DNA of 22,819 nt. Source: DASUAS01 sp036271015 (lineage in GTDB: Bacteria; Actinomycetota; Acidimicrobiia; IMCC26256; DASPTH01). The stretch covers positions 1 to 22,819 of the forward strand of contig DATBBL010000270.1 in the NCBI GenBank assembly GCA_036271015.1, read 5' to 3'. The notes below the pieces were generated by a model. It worked only from the letters and a program-made list of their open reading frames with translations, searched no databases and had not been told where the DNA came from. Each line of letters opens with the position of its first letter. Position 1 is the first letter of the stretch. Both the position numbers and the translations under genes were made by a program. This document shows positions 7,575 through 15,462 of this stretch, in pieces.

Positions 7575-7922
7575 ATGCTGATGACCGTGAACGACCGGAC
7601 CGTCACCCCGCTCCCCGCCACCCGTTTCGCCGACGTCGCGCGCCGGCTCGGCGCGGCCACCCACGAGGCCGGGCTCGCGGTGCCGGCCTTCCGCTGCCCG
7701 CCCCGGGCGCCGGGGGCCCGGCGCACGATCCGTCGCTACCCGGGCGGCGCGGTGGTGTCGGTTCGCCTGCGCGACCGGCCCTTCGCCGAGGTCGTCACCG
7801 ACATGGTCGACGGCGTGCTCGTGGCCAACCAGGTCCCGGAGACCGACGCCCCGCGGGTGCGGGCCGTGCTCACCGCCGCGCTCGAGGGCCAGCCGATCGA
7901 GCCCGAGGCCCGCGCCGCCTGA
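7575..7922 (+). CDS. Small hypothetical protein
   Basis: This soluble 115-residue protein has no recognised domain. An N-terminal helix-rich part (TRFADVARRLGAATHEAGL) leads to an Arg/Pro-rich stretch (CPPRAPGARRTIRRYPGG) and then a segment typical of a small alpha/beta protein (AVVSVRLRDRPFAEVVTDMVDGVLVANQ). A start at ATG 7575 is placed 6 nt behind TACCCC, a near-match to the leaderless -10 pattern seen elsewhere; ATG 7581 is an alternative. It is divergent from the MATE gene and convergent with the sulfotransferase gene (13-bp gap). Strong GC3 bias supports coding. No function can be assigned. Confidence 0.65.
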   Translation: MLMTVNDRTVTPLPATRFADVARRLGAATHEAGLAVPAFRCPPRAPGARRTIRRYPGGAVVSVRLRDRPFAEVVTDMVDGVLVANQVPETDAPRVRAVLTAALEGQPIEPEARAA

Positions 7923-7935
7923 GGGCCGCTCCCCG

Positions 7936-9102
7936 TCAGCGCGTGCTCCGCGGCCGGGCGATCGGGAACCGCTCCGCGTAGTACGCGAACCGCTCCTCGA
8001 GCTCGGCCGCGTCGAGCCCGAACTCCTCGGCGGAGTAGCGATGGCCGCCCCCGGTTCCGCGGTCACCCTGGCTCGCGTCCCACCACGCCTGCATCGCGGC
8101 GGCCGTCGACGGGGGCAGGTCCTCGCCCAACCACCGGTAGAGGCCGCGCACGCTCCGGATGGGATCGGTCTGCAGGTCGTCGAACGCGATGTCGTAGAAG
8201 CGGTCCTCGCCGACCCGGTCGCGGAAGGCGATGAAGCGCCGCAAGGCGATGTCCCACACCTCCTCGCAGTGCTGCCCGAAGTACCGCGGGTCGGCGGTGC
8301 CGGTGTACATGCGCACGACCGCGGTCTCGACGCTGGCGACGGACGGGATCACCTTGGTGACGTCGCGGTGGGTGATCACGAACTTCGCGTCCGGGTACAC
8401 CGCATCGAGGTCCTCGATGCCGAACATGTGCGCAGGGGACTTCAACCGCCAGCGGTTCGGTGGGCGGTGCCACTGCAGCAGCTTCAGCACGCGTTCGTGG
8501 TACCGGTACGCGGGGCCGTAGTCGCAGTTGCGCACCCAGTCGCCGTACGAGGGCGTCTGCGCGACGACGTTGAGCTGGTCGCACCGGAAGGTGAGGTTCA
8601 TGACCTCGAGGCATTCGGAGGGGCCGTCGGGCGACGAGGGCAGCATCGACTTCAGCTCCGACGGCATGTCGCCGAGGCCCTGCATCATCTCCTGGGCGGC
8701 CAGGAAGCGGGGATCGCTGGCCTCGGTCGCGAGCTCGGGCGGTGGCGTGGGTTGCGACGCCTCCCACACCCGCAGGTTCCGCACCGCCGGGTCCTGGGCG
8801 AGGAGGTAGCTGAGCGCGGTCGACCCGGTGCGGGGCAGACCGAGCCCGAACAGCACCGACTCGATCTGCTGGTCGGCGATCTCGGGATGCGCGGCGTACC
8901 ACTGCTCGACCTGCAGACGGCGGGTGAGCAGGGAGCCGATCATGCCCGCGAAGACCATCTCGCCCTGCTCGCTGAGCGCCGCTTCCTCGTTCGCCGAGCG
9001 CACCAGCACGTCGAGCGCCTCGTGCATCGCCTCGGCGTCGGGCCCGTAGTCGTCCGAGCCGGCGCGCTCGCGGGCGCCGGCGAGCAGCGCGGCAACGTCC
9101 AT
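7936..9102 (-). CDS. Sulfotransferase family protein (PAPS-dependent type)
   Basis: The 388-residue cytosolic protein carries the 5'-phosphosulfate-binding loop GLGLPRTGSTALSYLL at 86-100 and the 3'-phosphate-binding segment FVITHRDVTKVIPSVAS at 241-257. Between them is RLKSPAHMFGIEDL at 219-232, all typical of the Sulfotransfer_3 group common in actinobacteria. Members move a sulfuryl group from PAPS to hydroxyl groups of sugars, lipids or sterol-like compounds, but many bacterial ones are uncharacterised. The ATG is preceded by a G-rich Shine-Dalgarno-like stretch (GGGGGGAAGTGTC), and TAGGGT (minus strand, 9133-9138) could be the -10 box. It is divergent from the amidohydrolase gene, which may share its regulation. 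The acceptor substrate is unknown. Confidence 0.9.
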   Translation of the reverse strand: MDVAALLAGARERAGSDDYGPDAEAMHEALDVLVRSANEEAALSEQGEMVFAGMIGSLLTRRLQVEQWYAAHPEIADQQIESVLFGLGLPRTGSTALSYLLAQDPAVRNLRVWEASQPTPPPELATEASDPRFLAAQEMMQGLGDMPSELKSMLPSSPDGPSECLEVMNLTFRCDQLNVVAQTPSYGDWVRNCDYGPAYRYHERVLKLLQWHRPPNRWRLKSPAHMFGIEDLDAVYPDAKFVITHRDVTKVIPSVASVETAVVRMYTGTADPRYFGQHCEEVWDIALRRFIAFRDRVGEDRFYDIAFDDLQTDPIRSVRGLYRWLGEDLPPSTAAAMQAWWDASQGDRGTGGGHRYSAEEFGLDAAELEERFAYYAERFPIARPRSTR

Positions 9103-9183
9103 GACACTTCCCCCCGGGTCGAGTCGCCGCCGACCCTACCGTCCTCGCCGCCCGCCGCGCCCGGCGTGCCAGACTGAGGGGTC

Positions 9184-10254
9184 ATGACGACCCGACGGAT
9201 CATCTCGTCCGATTCGCACGTCAGCGTGCAGCACGACGACGTGAAGGCGCACCTGGCGTCCCGGTTCCACGACGACTACGACGCCGCGCTGGCGCAGGCG
9301 TTCCGCGAGATGCTGGGCGGCAACGCGGCGAAGGCGAACGCCGGCGGGACGGAGATCCGACACGCGTCGTGGGGCCGGCCTGGGTACAGCGATCCGCACG
9401 AGCGGCTGCGCGACATGGACACCGACGGCGTCGACATCGAAGTCCTCTACTGCGAGGTGAGCGCCTACCGCTACCTCTACTTGCTCCGCGACGGCGCGGC
9501 TGATGCCACGCGCGCGTTCAACGACACCCTGCACGACTTCGCGTCGGCCGATCCGAGCCGACTCGTTGTCACCTACCAGGTGCCGATCCACGACATCGAC
9601 CTCGCGGTGGCCGAGATCGAGCGGGTGGCGTCGCTCGGTGGCAAGTCGCTGCAGCTCCCCGTGTTCCCCGCCGAGCTCGGCCAGCTCGACTACTTCCACG
9701 AGCGCTACGACCGCATGTGGGCGGTGATCCAAGCGAGCGGGCTGCCGATCTGCTGCCACATCGGCCTCAACACCGCGCTCAACAACCTGGCCGACCGCGA
9801 CCCGACCCCGCGCCTGGCGTGGACGCTCTCGTGCATGCCGCCGTCGGCGTGCGAAGCGCTCGGCATGTGGTTGCTCACCGGCATCTTCACCCGCTACCCG
9901 GAGCTGAAGGTCGTCTTCGTGGAGCCCGGGCTCGGCTGGGTCGCCGGGTACCTCGCGTTCCTCGACGACATGGTGCTCCGCCAGGGCTACGAGTTCCCGG
10001 TGCTCGGCGACGAGCTGCCGAGCTTCTACTACCACCGCAACATGGCGATGACGTTCATCGACGAGCCCGATCCGGTGCGGCACCTGCGCCACGTGCTCGG
10101 CGCGCAGAACCTGATGTGGTCGAGTGACTACCCGCACCCGGTGTCGACGTGGCCGAAGTCGCTGACCGTCATCGAGGAGCTGTTCGAGGGCATCCCCGAC
10201 GACGAGCGCGATCTGATGGTCGAGCACAACGCGGCGCGCATCTGGAACCTCTAG
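9184..10254 (+). CDS. Amidohydrolase-2 family (ACMSD-like) metal-dependent hydrolase/decarboxylase
   Basis: The 356-residue TIM-barrel protein belongs to the PF04909 amidohydrolase group. ISSDSHVS at 7-14 replaces the classical HxH with SDSH, as is common in actinobacterial members. ICCHIGLN with H192 supplies a metal ligand at the barrel core, VFVEPGLGWVAGYL (244-257) carries Glu247, and MWSSDYPHPVSTWP (311-324) holds the conserved Asp315 at the end of strand 8. The C-terminal HNAARIWNL tail is typical. Such proteins decarboxylate or hydrolyse ring-derived acids in aromatic or steroid catabolism; the substrate here is unknown. A GAGGGG Shine-Dalgarno-like run precedes ATG 9184. Divergent from the sulfotransferase gene across 81 bp. 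Confidence 0.9.
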   Translation: MTTRRIISSDSHVSVQHDDVKAHLASRFHDDYDAALAQAFREMLGGNAAKANAGGTEIRHASWGRPGYSDPHERLRDMDTDGVDIEVLYCEVSAYRYLYLLRDGAADATRAFNDTLHDFASADPSRLVVTYQVPIHDIDLAVAEIERVASLGGKSLQLPVFPAELGQLDYFHERYDRMWAVIQASGLPICCHIGLNTALNNLADRDPTPRLAWTLSCMPPSACEALGMWLLTGIFTRYPELKVVFVEPGLGWVAGYLAFLDDMVLRQGYEFPVLGDELPSFYYHRNMAMTFIDEPDPVRHLRHVLGAQNLMWSSDYPHPVSTWPKSLTVIEELFEGIPDDERDLMVEHNAARIWNL

Positions 10255-10271
10255 CGCCGTGCCGCACGTGA

Positions 10272-11021
10272 TCAGCCGAGGATGTTGACCGCCCGGGCGA
10301 TCACCAGGACGGCGATGACGAGGGACACGAGTGACTGGACCAGCATCGTCATCTTCGTCCAGCGCGACAGGGGCATCACGTCGGTGGGGCTGAAGGCCAT
10401 GGCGTTCGTGAACGAGAGATACAGGTAGTCGATGTACTCCGGCCGCCAATTCGGCGGCGAGTACTCCTTCGACGCCATCTGGGGGAAGAGGAAGTCCGGT
10501 ACCGCGCTCGGCGTCAGGGCGCGGGCCACGGGGCCGCCGCCGTCGAACTGCCAGTACCACAACGAGAACACGATCACGTTGGTGAGCCAGATCGACCCGC
10601 CGGTGAGCAACAGGCGCTCGGCGTCGCGGATGCCCTGTTCGTTCACCAGGTCGATGACGAGCCTGGCCCCGGACGCGATGTTGGCCGCGCTGATCAGCGC
10701 GATCACGAGGAGCGAGAGGCCGCGGAGCACGCGCGAGCGTTGGTCGAGGCGGCGCGGCGTCACGATGACGATCGCGACCAGCAACGCGACGCCGAGGCCG
10801 ATGACGAGTCCACGGGGCCGGATCGCCACCCGCGCCGCGAGCGTCGCCTCGAGCACGACCGCCACCGCGATGGCGACGATGGCGGGGATCGACGACTCGC
10901 CCTCGGTGACCCGCTTCCACGCCGGATCGACCACGTTGTCCTGCAGCGTGTGGATGATCGTGGCGCTGGGATCGAGCAGCCGGTCGATCCAGCGTCGCCG
11001 CCCGCCCGTCGGTCGTTCCAT
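10272..11021 (-). CDS. Integral membrane protein with channel-like C-terminus (DUF1345-like)
   Basis: This 249-residue protein has four clear hydrophobic helices at about 44-67, 71-88, 99-122 and 138-157. A C-terminal part follows (about 199-247) that is laid out like a two-TM channel pore: YLYLSFTNAMAFSPTDVMPL and then a long helix LVQSLVSLVIAVLVIARAVNIL. In K+ channels the equivalent position is TxGYGD; here it reads AMAFSPTD, so a canonical selectivity filter is absent. The layout recalls DUF1345 membrane proteins, whose function is unknown. The ATG at 11021 lies 9 nt behind a TAGCGT -10 box on the minus strand. It is convergent with the amidohydrolase gene and divergent from tRNA-Leu. Call of membrane protein is secure; channel activity is speculation. 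Confidence 0.8.
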   Translation of the reverse strand: MERPTGGRRRWIDRLLDPSATIIHTLQDNVVDPAWKRVTEGESSIPAIVAIAVAVVLEATLAARVAIRPRGLVIGLGVALLVAIVIVTPRRLDQRSRVLRGLSLLVIALISAANIASGARLVIDLVNEQGIRDAERLLLTGGSIWLTNVIVFSLWYWQFDGGGPVARALTPSAVPDFLFPQMASKEYSPPNWRPEYIDYLYLSFTNAMAFSPTDVMPLSRWTKMTMLVQSLVSLVIAVLVIARAVNILG

Positions 11022-11030
11022 CGGCTGTCG

Positions 11031-11053
11031 ACGCTACCCCTGCGGCGTAGCCT
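11031..11053. promoter_or_regulatory. Divergent -10 boxes for membrane-protein gene and tRNA-Leu
   Basis: Minus-strand TAGCGT (11031-11036) lies 9 nt before the membrane-protein ATG. Plus-strand TAGCCT (11048-11053) lies 11 nt before the mature tRNA 5' end, giving the short leader expected for a tRNA promoter. Confidence 0.45.
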
Positions 11054-11064
11054 CGCGGCGCCCG

Positions 11065-11152
11065 GCCCGGGTGGCGGAACGGTAGACGCAGGCGGCTTAA
11101 ACCCGCCGGCTCCGTGAGGAGCGTGGGGGTTCGACTCCCTCCCCGGGCACCA
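11065..11152 (+). tRNA. tRNA-Leu (anticodon TAA, reads UUA), encoded CCA
   Basis: The acceptor stem pairs GCCCGGG (11065-11071) with CCCGGGC (11142-11148). Discriminator A is at 11149 and an encoded CCA at 11150-11152. The anticodon stem GGCGG/CCGCC encloses the loop CTTAAAC, giving anticodon TAA at 11098-11100. A long variable arm (GGCTCCGTGAGGAGC region) marks a class II tRNA, and the T-loop TTCGACT is intact. In high-GC actinobacteria this is the tRNA for the rarest leucine codon, equivalent to Streptomyces bldA. I saw only one in-frame TTA in the window, in the MATE gene. Confidence 0.95.
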
Positions 11153-11378
11153 CGTTCGTGCCGGTCGGAGTTGAGAGTTCGGGACGCGTCGTTTGGAGTA
11201 CTCGGTTCGAGGCCGCGGATCACGCACCTCGAGGGTGACGTGCTCTGGGCAGAGATCGCGCCCGTGGCCAAGAGGCTCCCCGAAGAACGCCGGCGCAGGC
11301 AATCTGCGCTGAGACAGTTGCGACCGCCGGGTTCGGCGGGCACGATTGAACAGCACCGCGATGACAAGGAGTCAGGAC

Positions 11379-11672
11379 ATGCGCCATTTCCGAGTTGCGC
11401 TGTACGACCTGACATCGGGCACCGCCGACGAGGTGATCGAGATCGCCCGGGCCGGGTTCTTGCCGATCTTCGAGGAGCAGCCTGGCTTCGTGCGGTACGA
11501 AGTCGGCGTGCTCGACAACGGCGGCATCGCGTCGTTCAGCATTTGGGAGACGGCCGACGAAGCACAGCGCGCGGTCGAGCTCGCGGCCGACTTCGTGAAG
11601 GAGAACATCGCGAACCGAGTGCGACTGCGCGACGAGCACACCGGTGACGTGGCATGGGATGACCCTGCGTAG
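11379..11672 (+). CDS. Antibiotic biosynthesis monooxygenase (ABM)-like small protein
   Basis: This 97-residue dimeric alpha+beta barrel-like protein begins MRHFRVALYDLTSGTADEV and has FLPIFEEQPGFVRYEVGVLD and ASFSIWETADEAQRAVELA. That is the strand-helix-strand pattern of ABM/ferredoxin-like small proteins. ABM proteins oxidise polyketide-type rings or, more often, have unknown roles. The ATG at 11379 has an AAGGAG Shine-Dalgarno sequence 7 nt upstream, which decides the start against ATG 11361. It is convergent with the CoA-transferase gene and preceded by 226 bp of non-coding DNA after the tRNA, in which I see nothing else. Subfamily and substrate are not determined. Confidence 0.72.
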   Translation: MRHFRVALYDLTSGTADEVIEIARAGFLPIFEEQPGFVRYEVGVLDNGGIASFSIWETADEAQRAVELAADFVKENIANRVRLRDEHTGDVAWDDPA

Positions 11673-11743
11673 TCCCGCGGTGCGCGTGTCCGCGCCAGAT
11701 ATGCCGATCGGCGTGCACGTAAGCGGGCCGTGAGCGACGACTC

Positions 11744-14020
11744 TCAGTCCTCGGCGTGGGGAGAATCGCTGCGTCCTCGTGTGACCTCGAGGCCGCGGAG
11801 GATGTGCGCGGTGTCGGAGCCGAGCACCGGTGCGCCACCGTCCCAGCCGCTCTCGGTCCGGCCGAAGCGAGCGAGGCGAGCACATCCAGTGGCGCGTCCG
11901 ACCTCGGCGTCGACGTACGTCTCGTAGTGGCCGTTCTCGACGAAGAACGGATCCGCGTAGGTGTCCTCGAGCTTCAGCGCGGGGGCTGCCGGCGCCCCCG
12001 CAGCTTCGAGCCGAGCCACCGCCGTCTCCACGTCGAGTGTCGCGAACGTCGCCGCGAGAAGCTGCGCGAGCGGGCCGTCGCGATCCGTCGAAGCCGACGC
12101 GTCGGTGAGCTCGGCACCCAGGTCGAGCGCCTGACCAAGCGCGGCTCGTCGATCCGACGGCTCGCACGCGACGCCGATCCATCCGTCCGTGCACTTGTAG
12201 TACCGCTCGAACACGCTCGTACCGGTGCAGTCGCGTCCACCGGTCGGGGGTGCAGGCGCGCTCGGATGCGTCGTCACCTCACCACTCTGGAGCAGCACGC
12301 TCTGCGCGGCCAGGCTCGTGTGCACCTCCTGGCCTTCACCGGTGCGCGACCGCGCATACAGCGCGGCGACGATCCCGAGTGCTGCGACCGCGGCTGAGCC
12401 CACGTCGTTCACCGGGATGCCGTGGAAGACTGGCTCCGACCCGATGCCTCCTTGCGCTTGCATCAGTCCGCTCTGGGCCTGCAGCAGCGGGTCGAACCCG
12501 GGTTGTGACGCCTGCGGCCCTTCCGTGCCGTATCCCGAGATCGAGCACGAGATGATGCGCGGGTTCACGCCGCGCAGCTGCTCGTACGTGATCCCGAGCC
12601 GTTCGCGCACTCCGAGCCGGAAGTTGTCGAGCACGACGTCGGACTCGCGCACCAACTGCAGGAACGCGGCCAGCGCCGCCCGCTGCTTGAGGTCGAGGAC
12701 GAGCGAGCGCTTCCCCCGGTTGTAGTGGGCGAAGCCGGTGCCGTAGGCGCGGAAGGGGTCGCCGTGCGGTGCTTCGATCTTGACGACGTCGGCACCGAGA
12801 CTCGCGAGCATGCTGCCCGCGTAGGCACCGGCAATGACGACACCGAGATCGAGAACCTTCAGGCCCGCGAGCGGTGCTCCGCCCGAGCCAGGGTCGGCGA
12901 CCGTGGGCGCGTCGGGCGTCTCGCACCACGGTGTCGACCCATCGGGAGCCCGTTCAACGAGGCGGGGTCCCACCGCCGGTGACGCGCTCATGCGGATCGA
13001 GACACCGGGCATCTCGACGGCACCCAGCTCCGGGTGGGTCAACGTCACGCGCATGCCGTTTGCCGACACCGTCTCGTGGTGGAACCACTCGGTGCGTGAG
13101 CGCACCGGTCCACACGGCACGTCGGCCGCCGCGAGGAGCGCGAGCCACTCGGCGCGACTCCGACCGCGAAACGCCGCCTCGAGCAAGCGCGTCGTGATCT
13201 TCGCGCCGGGCGCGACCAGCGCGGCACGCAGGTCGCCGTCGATCTCCGGCTCCGTCAGCACTTCCGCGAGCACGCCGGTCACTTCCAGCGCACGCAGGTA
13301 GACGGCCTCGAAGAGCCCGCCGAGGAAGAGCCACGCTCCGTCCGCGCATTGGTACAAGCGGTAGTTGGGGGCGCCGCCGAGGGGTGCGCGCCACAGGGTG
13401 GTGGTGCTCCGCTCCCACCGCGTCGCGATCATCACCTGAGCCGCGCCCTGCAACCCGCTGACGACGACGGTCTGCCCCTGCCCGGAACGGTCCCGCTCGT
13501 GCAGCGCGGCGCCGATGGCCAGCGCCAGCGTGTTGGCCTGCCCGTAGTGCGCTTGCGGCGACACCAGGTGCACCGGCACGTCATCGTACGAGGCCTGCTC
13601 GAACGCAATGCCGGTCAGGCCGGCCAGGAGGTGGTGCGACGCGGGGAGCGAACTCCAGCGTCCCCGCTCTCCATACGGCGGCGCCCAGGCATGGATCAGC
13701 CGCTCGTGCGCGCCGGTCAGGGTGCGCCCGTCGAGCCCCCGGCGTTCGAGCTCATCGGGTGTCGAGTCGAAGATCACCACGTCCGACTCGCTGATCAAAC
13801 GCCGTACGGTAGCCAGCTCGTCGGGGTCGTCGAGGTCGAGCACGACGCGCTTCTTGTTGCGATGCCATGCGAGGTAGCCAGGCTCGTCACGCCCGCGCTC
13901 GTCGTCGGTGGCATCGACCCTCACCACGTGGGCACCGAGATCGCCGAGATGCATCGCGGCCATGGCGCCGGCGCGGCCACCAGAGCAGTCGAGCACCCGA
14001 ACTCCCACGAACGCCGTCAC
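11744..14020 (-). CDS. CaiB/BaiF CoA-transferase family protein, tandem two-domain fusion
   Basis: The 758-residue protein contains two class III CoA-transferase (formyl-CoA transferase/CaiB) units: residues about 1-345 and 383-757. Domain 2 has LKVLDLGVVIAGAYAGSMLA (387-406), DVVKIEAPHGDPFR, HYNRGKRSLVLDLK and D539 in GIPVNDVGSAA, the expected catalytic Asp that forms the glutamyl/aspartyl-CoA thioester, followed by TGEGQ. In domain 1 the aligned position is His158 (QAHYGQANTL before SGQGQ), so this half is probably non-catalytic. Such enzymes move CoA between carboxylic acids in carnitine, steroid or aromatic catabolism. The GTG at 14020 has AAGGAG 8 nt upstream and starts the family N-terminus; an ATG at 14050 is an alternative. 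Substrate unknown. Confidence 0.92.
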   Translation of the reverse strand: MTAFVGVRVLDCSGGRAGAMAAMHLGDLGAHVVRVDATDDERGRDEPGYLAWHRNKKRVVLDLDDPDELATVRRLISESDVVIFDSTPDELERRGLDGRTLTGAHERLIHAWAPPYGERGRWSSLPASHHLLAGLTGIAFEQASYDDVPVHLVSPQAHYGQANTLALAIGAALHERDRSGQGQTVVVSGLQGAAQVMIATRWERSTTTLWRAPLGGAPNYRLYQCADGAWLFLGGLFEAVYLRALEVTGVLAEVLTEPEIDGDLRAALVAPGAKITTRLLEAAFRGRSRAEWLALLAAADVPCGPVRSRTEWFHHETVSANGMRVTLTHPELGAVEMPGVSIRMSASPAVGPRLVERAPDGSTPWCETPDAPTVADPGSGGAPLAGLKVLDLGVVIAGAYAGSMLASLGADVVKIEAPHGDPFRAYGTGFAHYNRGKRSLVLDLKQRAALAAFLQLVRESDVVLDNFRLGVRERLGITYEQLRGVNPRIISCSISGYGTEGPQASQPGFDPLLQAQSGLMQAQGGIGSEPVFHGIPVNDVGSAAVAALGIVAALYARSRTGEGQEVHTSLAAQSVLLQSGEVTTHPSAPAPPTGGRDCTGTSVFERYYKCTDGWIGVACEPSDRRAALGQALDLGAELTDASASTDRDGPLAQLLAATFATLDVETAVARLEAAGAPAAPALKLEDTYADPFFVENGHYETYVDAEVGRATGCARLARFGRTESGWDGGAPVLGSDTAHILRGLEVTRGRSDSPHAED

Positions 14021-14139
14021 CGTTCGCTCTCCTTGCTGCGGCCCGCACACCTATGAAGGACATTCTCTCCGACGTTCCGGGCGCGGGACGGACCGCTTCG
14101 GGCAGCACCGCGGTGACCGAAAGCAGGGCAGTAGTGCGT

Positions 14140-14532
14140 CTACTGACCACCGCGCTGAAGACCGAGGCGGCGCAGGGAGCGTTCGACCTCAGGTACTCGT
14201 GGTCGGATTCCGTCGAAGTCCTGACCTGAAAGCGCGAGAAGCCGCATCGGTGTACGCGCCACGACTGTGGCCGTGCGCTGCGTTGCCAAGAGGAGTCCCA
14301 TCTCGCCAAACGTGTCCCCAGGGCCTAGAGCTGCGATCGCCTCGCCACCGTCGTTCAGGACATCGGCGTTCCCCGCTTCGATCAGGTAGACGGCCGATCC
14401 GTAGTCGTCGACACGAATGACTGTGGCACCCGTCTCGACCGCTACTTCCGTCATGGCGCCCGCGAGCTCGTCGAGCTCCTCGCCAGGGAGATTGGCGAAG
14501 TCCGGAAATGCCGCAATCCGGTTCGCATCCAT
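14140..14532 (-). CDS. Stand-alone cyclic-nucleotide-binding domain protein
   Basis: The 130-residue protein consists almost entirely of one CRP-type cNMP-binding beta-roll. IAAFPDFANLPGEELDELA (6-24) is the usual N-terminal helix, and GATVIRVDDYGSAVYLIEAG (35-54) gives the first strands. The phosphate-binding cassette GEMGLLLATQRTATV (76-90) has the conserved Gly-Glu and Arg86-Thr-Ala. There is no DNA-binding helix-turn-helix and no membrane segment, so it is not a CRP/FNR regulator. It may sense cAMP, cGMP or another ligand for a partner protein. The ATG at 14532 is chosen as the start of the conserved fold; upstream extension is Arg-rich and doubtful. It lies 119 nt upstream of the CoA-transferase gene on the same strand. 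Confidence 0.85.
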   Translation of the reverse strand: MDANRIAAFPDFANLPGEELDELAGAMTEVAVETGATVIRVDDYGSAVYLIEAGNADVLNDGGEAIAALGPGDTFGEMGLLLATQRTATVVARTPMRLLALSGQDFDGIRPRVPEVERSLRRLGLQRGGQ

Positions 14533-14681
14533 GACCGCGCATCGTGCCACCGACCGCGGTCCTCGGCCAAGTGCAACGACGAAAGTCCGGGGATTTGCCA
14601 TCTCTCTTGCAGCTGCGCCGACGCCAAGACGCTCTCCGTTCGGCGCTCGCACGATGACGCTTGTCCAGGCAATATGAGCAG

Positions 14682-15134
14682 ATGCCCAGCCGGGAACCGA
14701 AGGACGTCGTCGAGGAACTGTTTCGTCGAGTCGTCGCCCGGGACTTCACCGCCATCGATGAACTCGTGGCCGAGGACCTGGTGAACCACGCCGCAGGTGG
14801 TGCGGACGATCTGCGAGGTCCGCAAGGCCGGGAGGGCTGGAAGCAGATCCTCGCGACGCTCACCAACGATCTCGGCGACGAGGTCACTGTCGATCATCAT
14901 CATGTCGTCGCTGAAGGCGACCTTGTCGTCGACCATATGACGCTGCACGGCCGCCACCGAGCCTCGACGATGGGATTGCTCGCGGGCACCGAAGCCACCG
15001 GTGTTCCGGTCGCGTGGACATACATCCACATCTGGCGTGTTGTCGACGGCATGGTGGTCGAACACTGGGCCTGCCGCGACGATGTCGGCCTCCTTCGGCA
15101 AGTCGGCGCCTGGCCATCCCCGAGCACGCGATGA
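14682..15134 (+). CDS. SnoaL-like / NTF2-fold protein
   Basis: The 150-residue protein has the SnoaL polyketide-cyclase-like pattern: DVVEELFRRVVARDFTAIDE near the N-terminus, LVAEDLVNHAAG, then GREGWKQILATL, a HHHVVAEGDLVVDHMTLHGRH strand pair and WTYIHIWRVVDGMVVEHWAC. Related proteins are cyclases, epoxide hydrolases or isomerases acting on small hydrophobic molecules, many with no known substrate. The ATG at 14682 follows CAATAT by 6 nt, consistent with leaderless initiation. Its TGA stop overlaps the ATG of the downstream broken GNAT frame (ATGA at 15131). It is divergent from the cNMP-domain gene over 149 bp. Confidence 0.85.
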   Translation: MPSREPKDVVEELFRRVVARDFTAIDELVAEDLVNHAAGGADDLRGPQGREGWKQILATLTNDLGDEVTVDHHHVVAEGDLVVDHMTLHGRHRASTMGLLAGTEATGVPVAWTYIHIWRVVDGMVVEHWACRDDVGLLRQVGAWPSPSTR

Positions 15135-15462
15135 CTCCCGATCCCGAAAGCGGACTCGCACGCGTGACTTCAGACGTGTCGGTCATCCGTGACGAGAACG
15201 GCAACGTGGTGGCTGCGTGCGGCTTCAAACGTGGCCGGAGTCGATCGCCCACCTCGGAGTACTCACCCGGGCAGACCAGCGCGCACTCGGACTCGGGAGA
15301 GCCGTCGCGAGTGATGCGATCACGCGTGCCGATTCTGCCGGGCTGCTTCCGCAATGGCGAGCGCGACCCGCTGCATCCCGTGCGCTGGCAACCGCGATCG
15401 GCCTCGAAGAATTCGGCGCGCAACTCAGCCTCAAGCCAGCGAACGCACAACTGATGCGATGA
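15131..15462 (+). pseudogene. Frameshifted, N-terminally truncated GNAT acetyltransferase remnant
   Basis: From ATG 15131 the frame reads VSVIRDENGNVVAACGFK and then turns into Arg/Ser-rich nonsense. From about 15229 the frame one base back reads TWPESIAHLGVLTRADQRAL, then GLGRAVASDAITRADSAGLL, PQWRARPAAS and RALATAIGLEEFGAQLSL, ending at TGA 15460-15462. QRALGLGRA is the acetyl-CoA-binding motif of GNAT proteins. Restoring one A in the AAA run at 15227-15229 joins the halves as CGFKTWPE, giving about 110 residues. Related GNAT proteins are usually roughly twice that long, so the N-terminal half is missing too. Either a decaying gene or, for the shift alone, a sequencing error in an A-run. 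The ATGA overlap with the SnoaL gene may be accidental. Confidence 0.75.

Noticed and set aside
5952..8000. Long plus-strand frames opposite the MATE and acyltransferase genes
   Set aside because: Antisense shadows with Arg/Asp/His-biased composition; the minus-strand frames carry clear motifs.
10760..11356. Minus-strand frame reading CPGRESNPHAPHGAGGFKPP
   Set aside because: This is the well-known false translation through a tRNA gene; it covers tRNA-Leu antisense and overlaps the real membrane-protein gene.
11065..11378. tRNA-Leu as an attachment site of an integrated island
   Set aside because: No integrase nearby and I see no second copy of the tRNA 3' end within the window.
15131..15454. 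Intact 107-residue protein from ATG 15131 in its original frame
   Set aside because: After about 15230 the frame becomes Ser/Arg-rich nonsense while the neighbouring frame reads as GNAT; a frameshift explains both.
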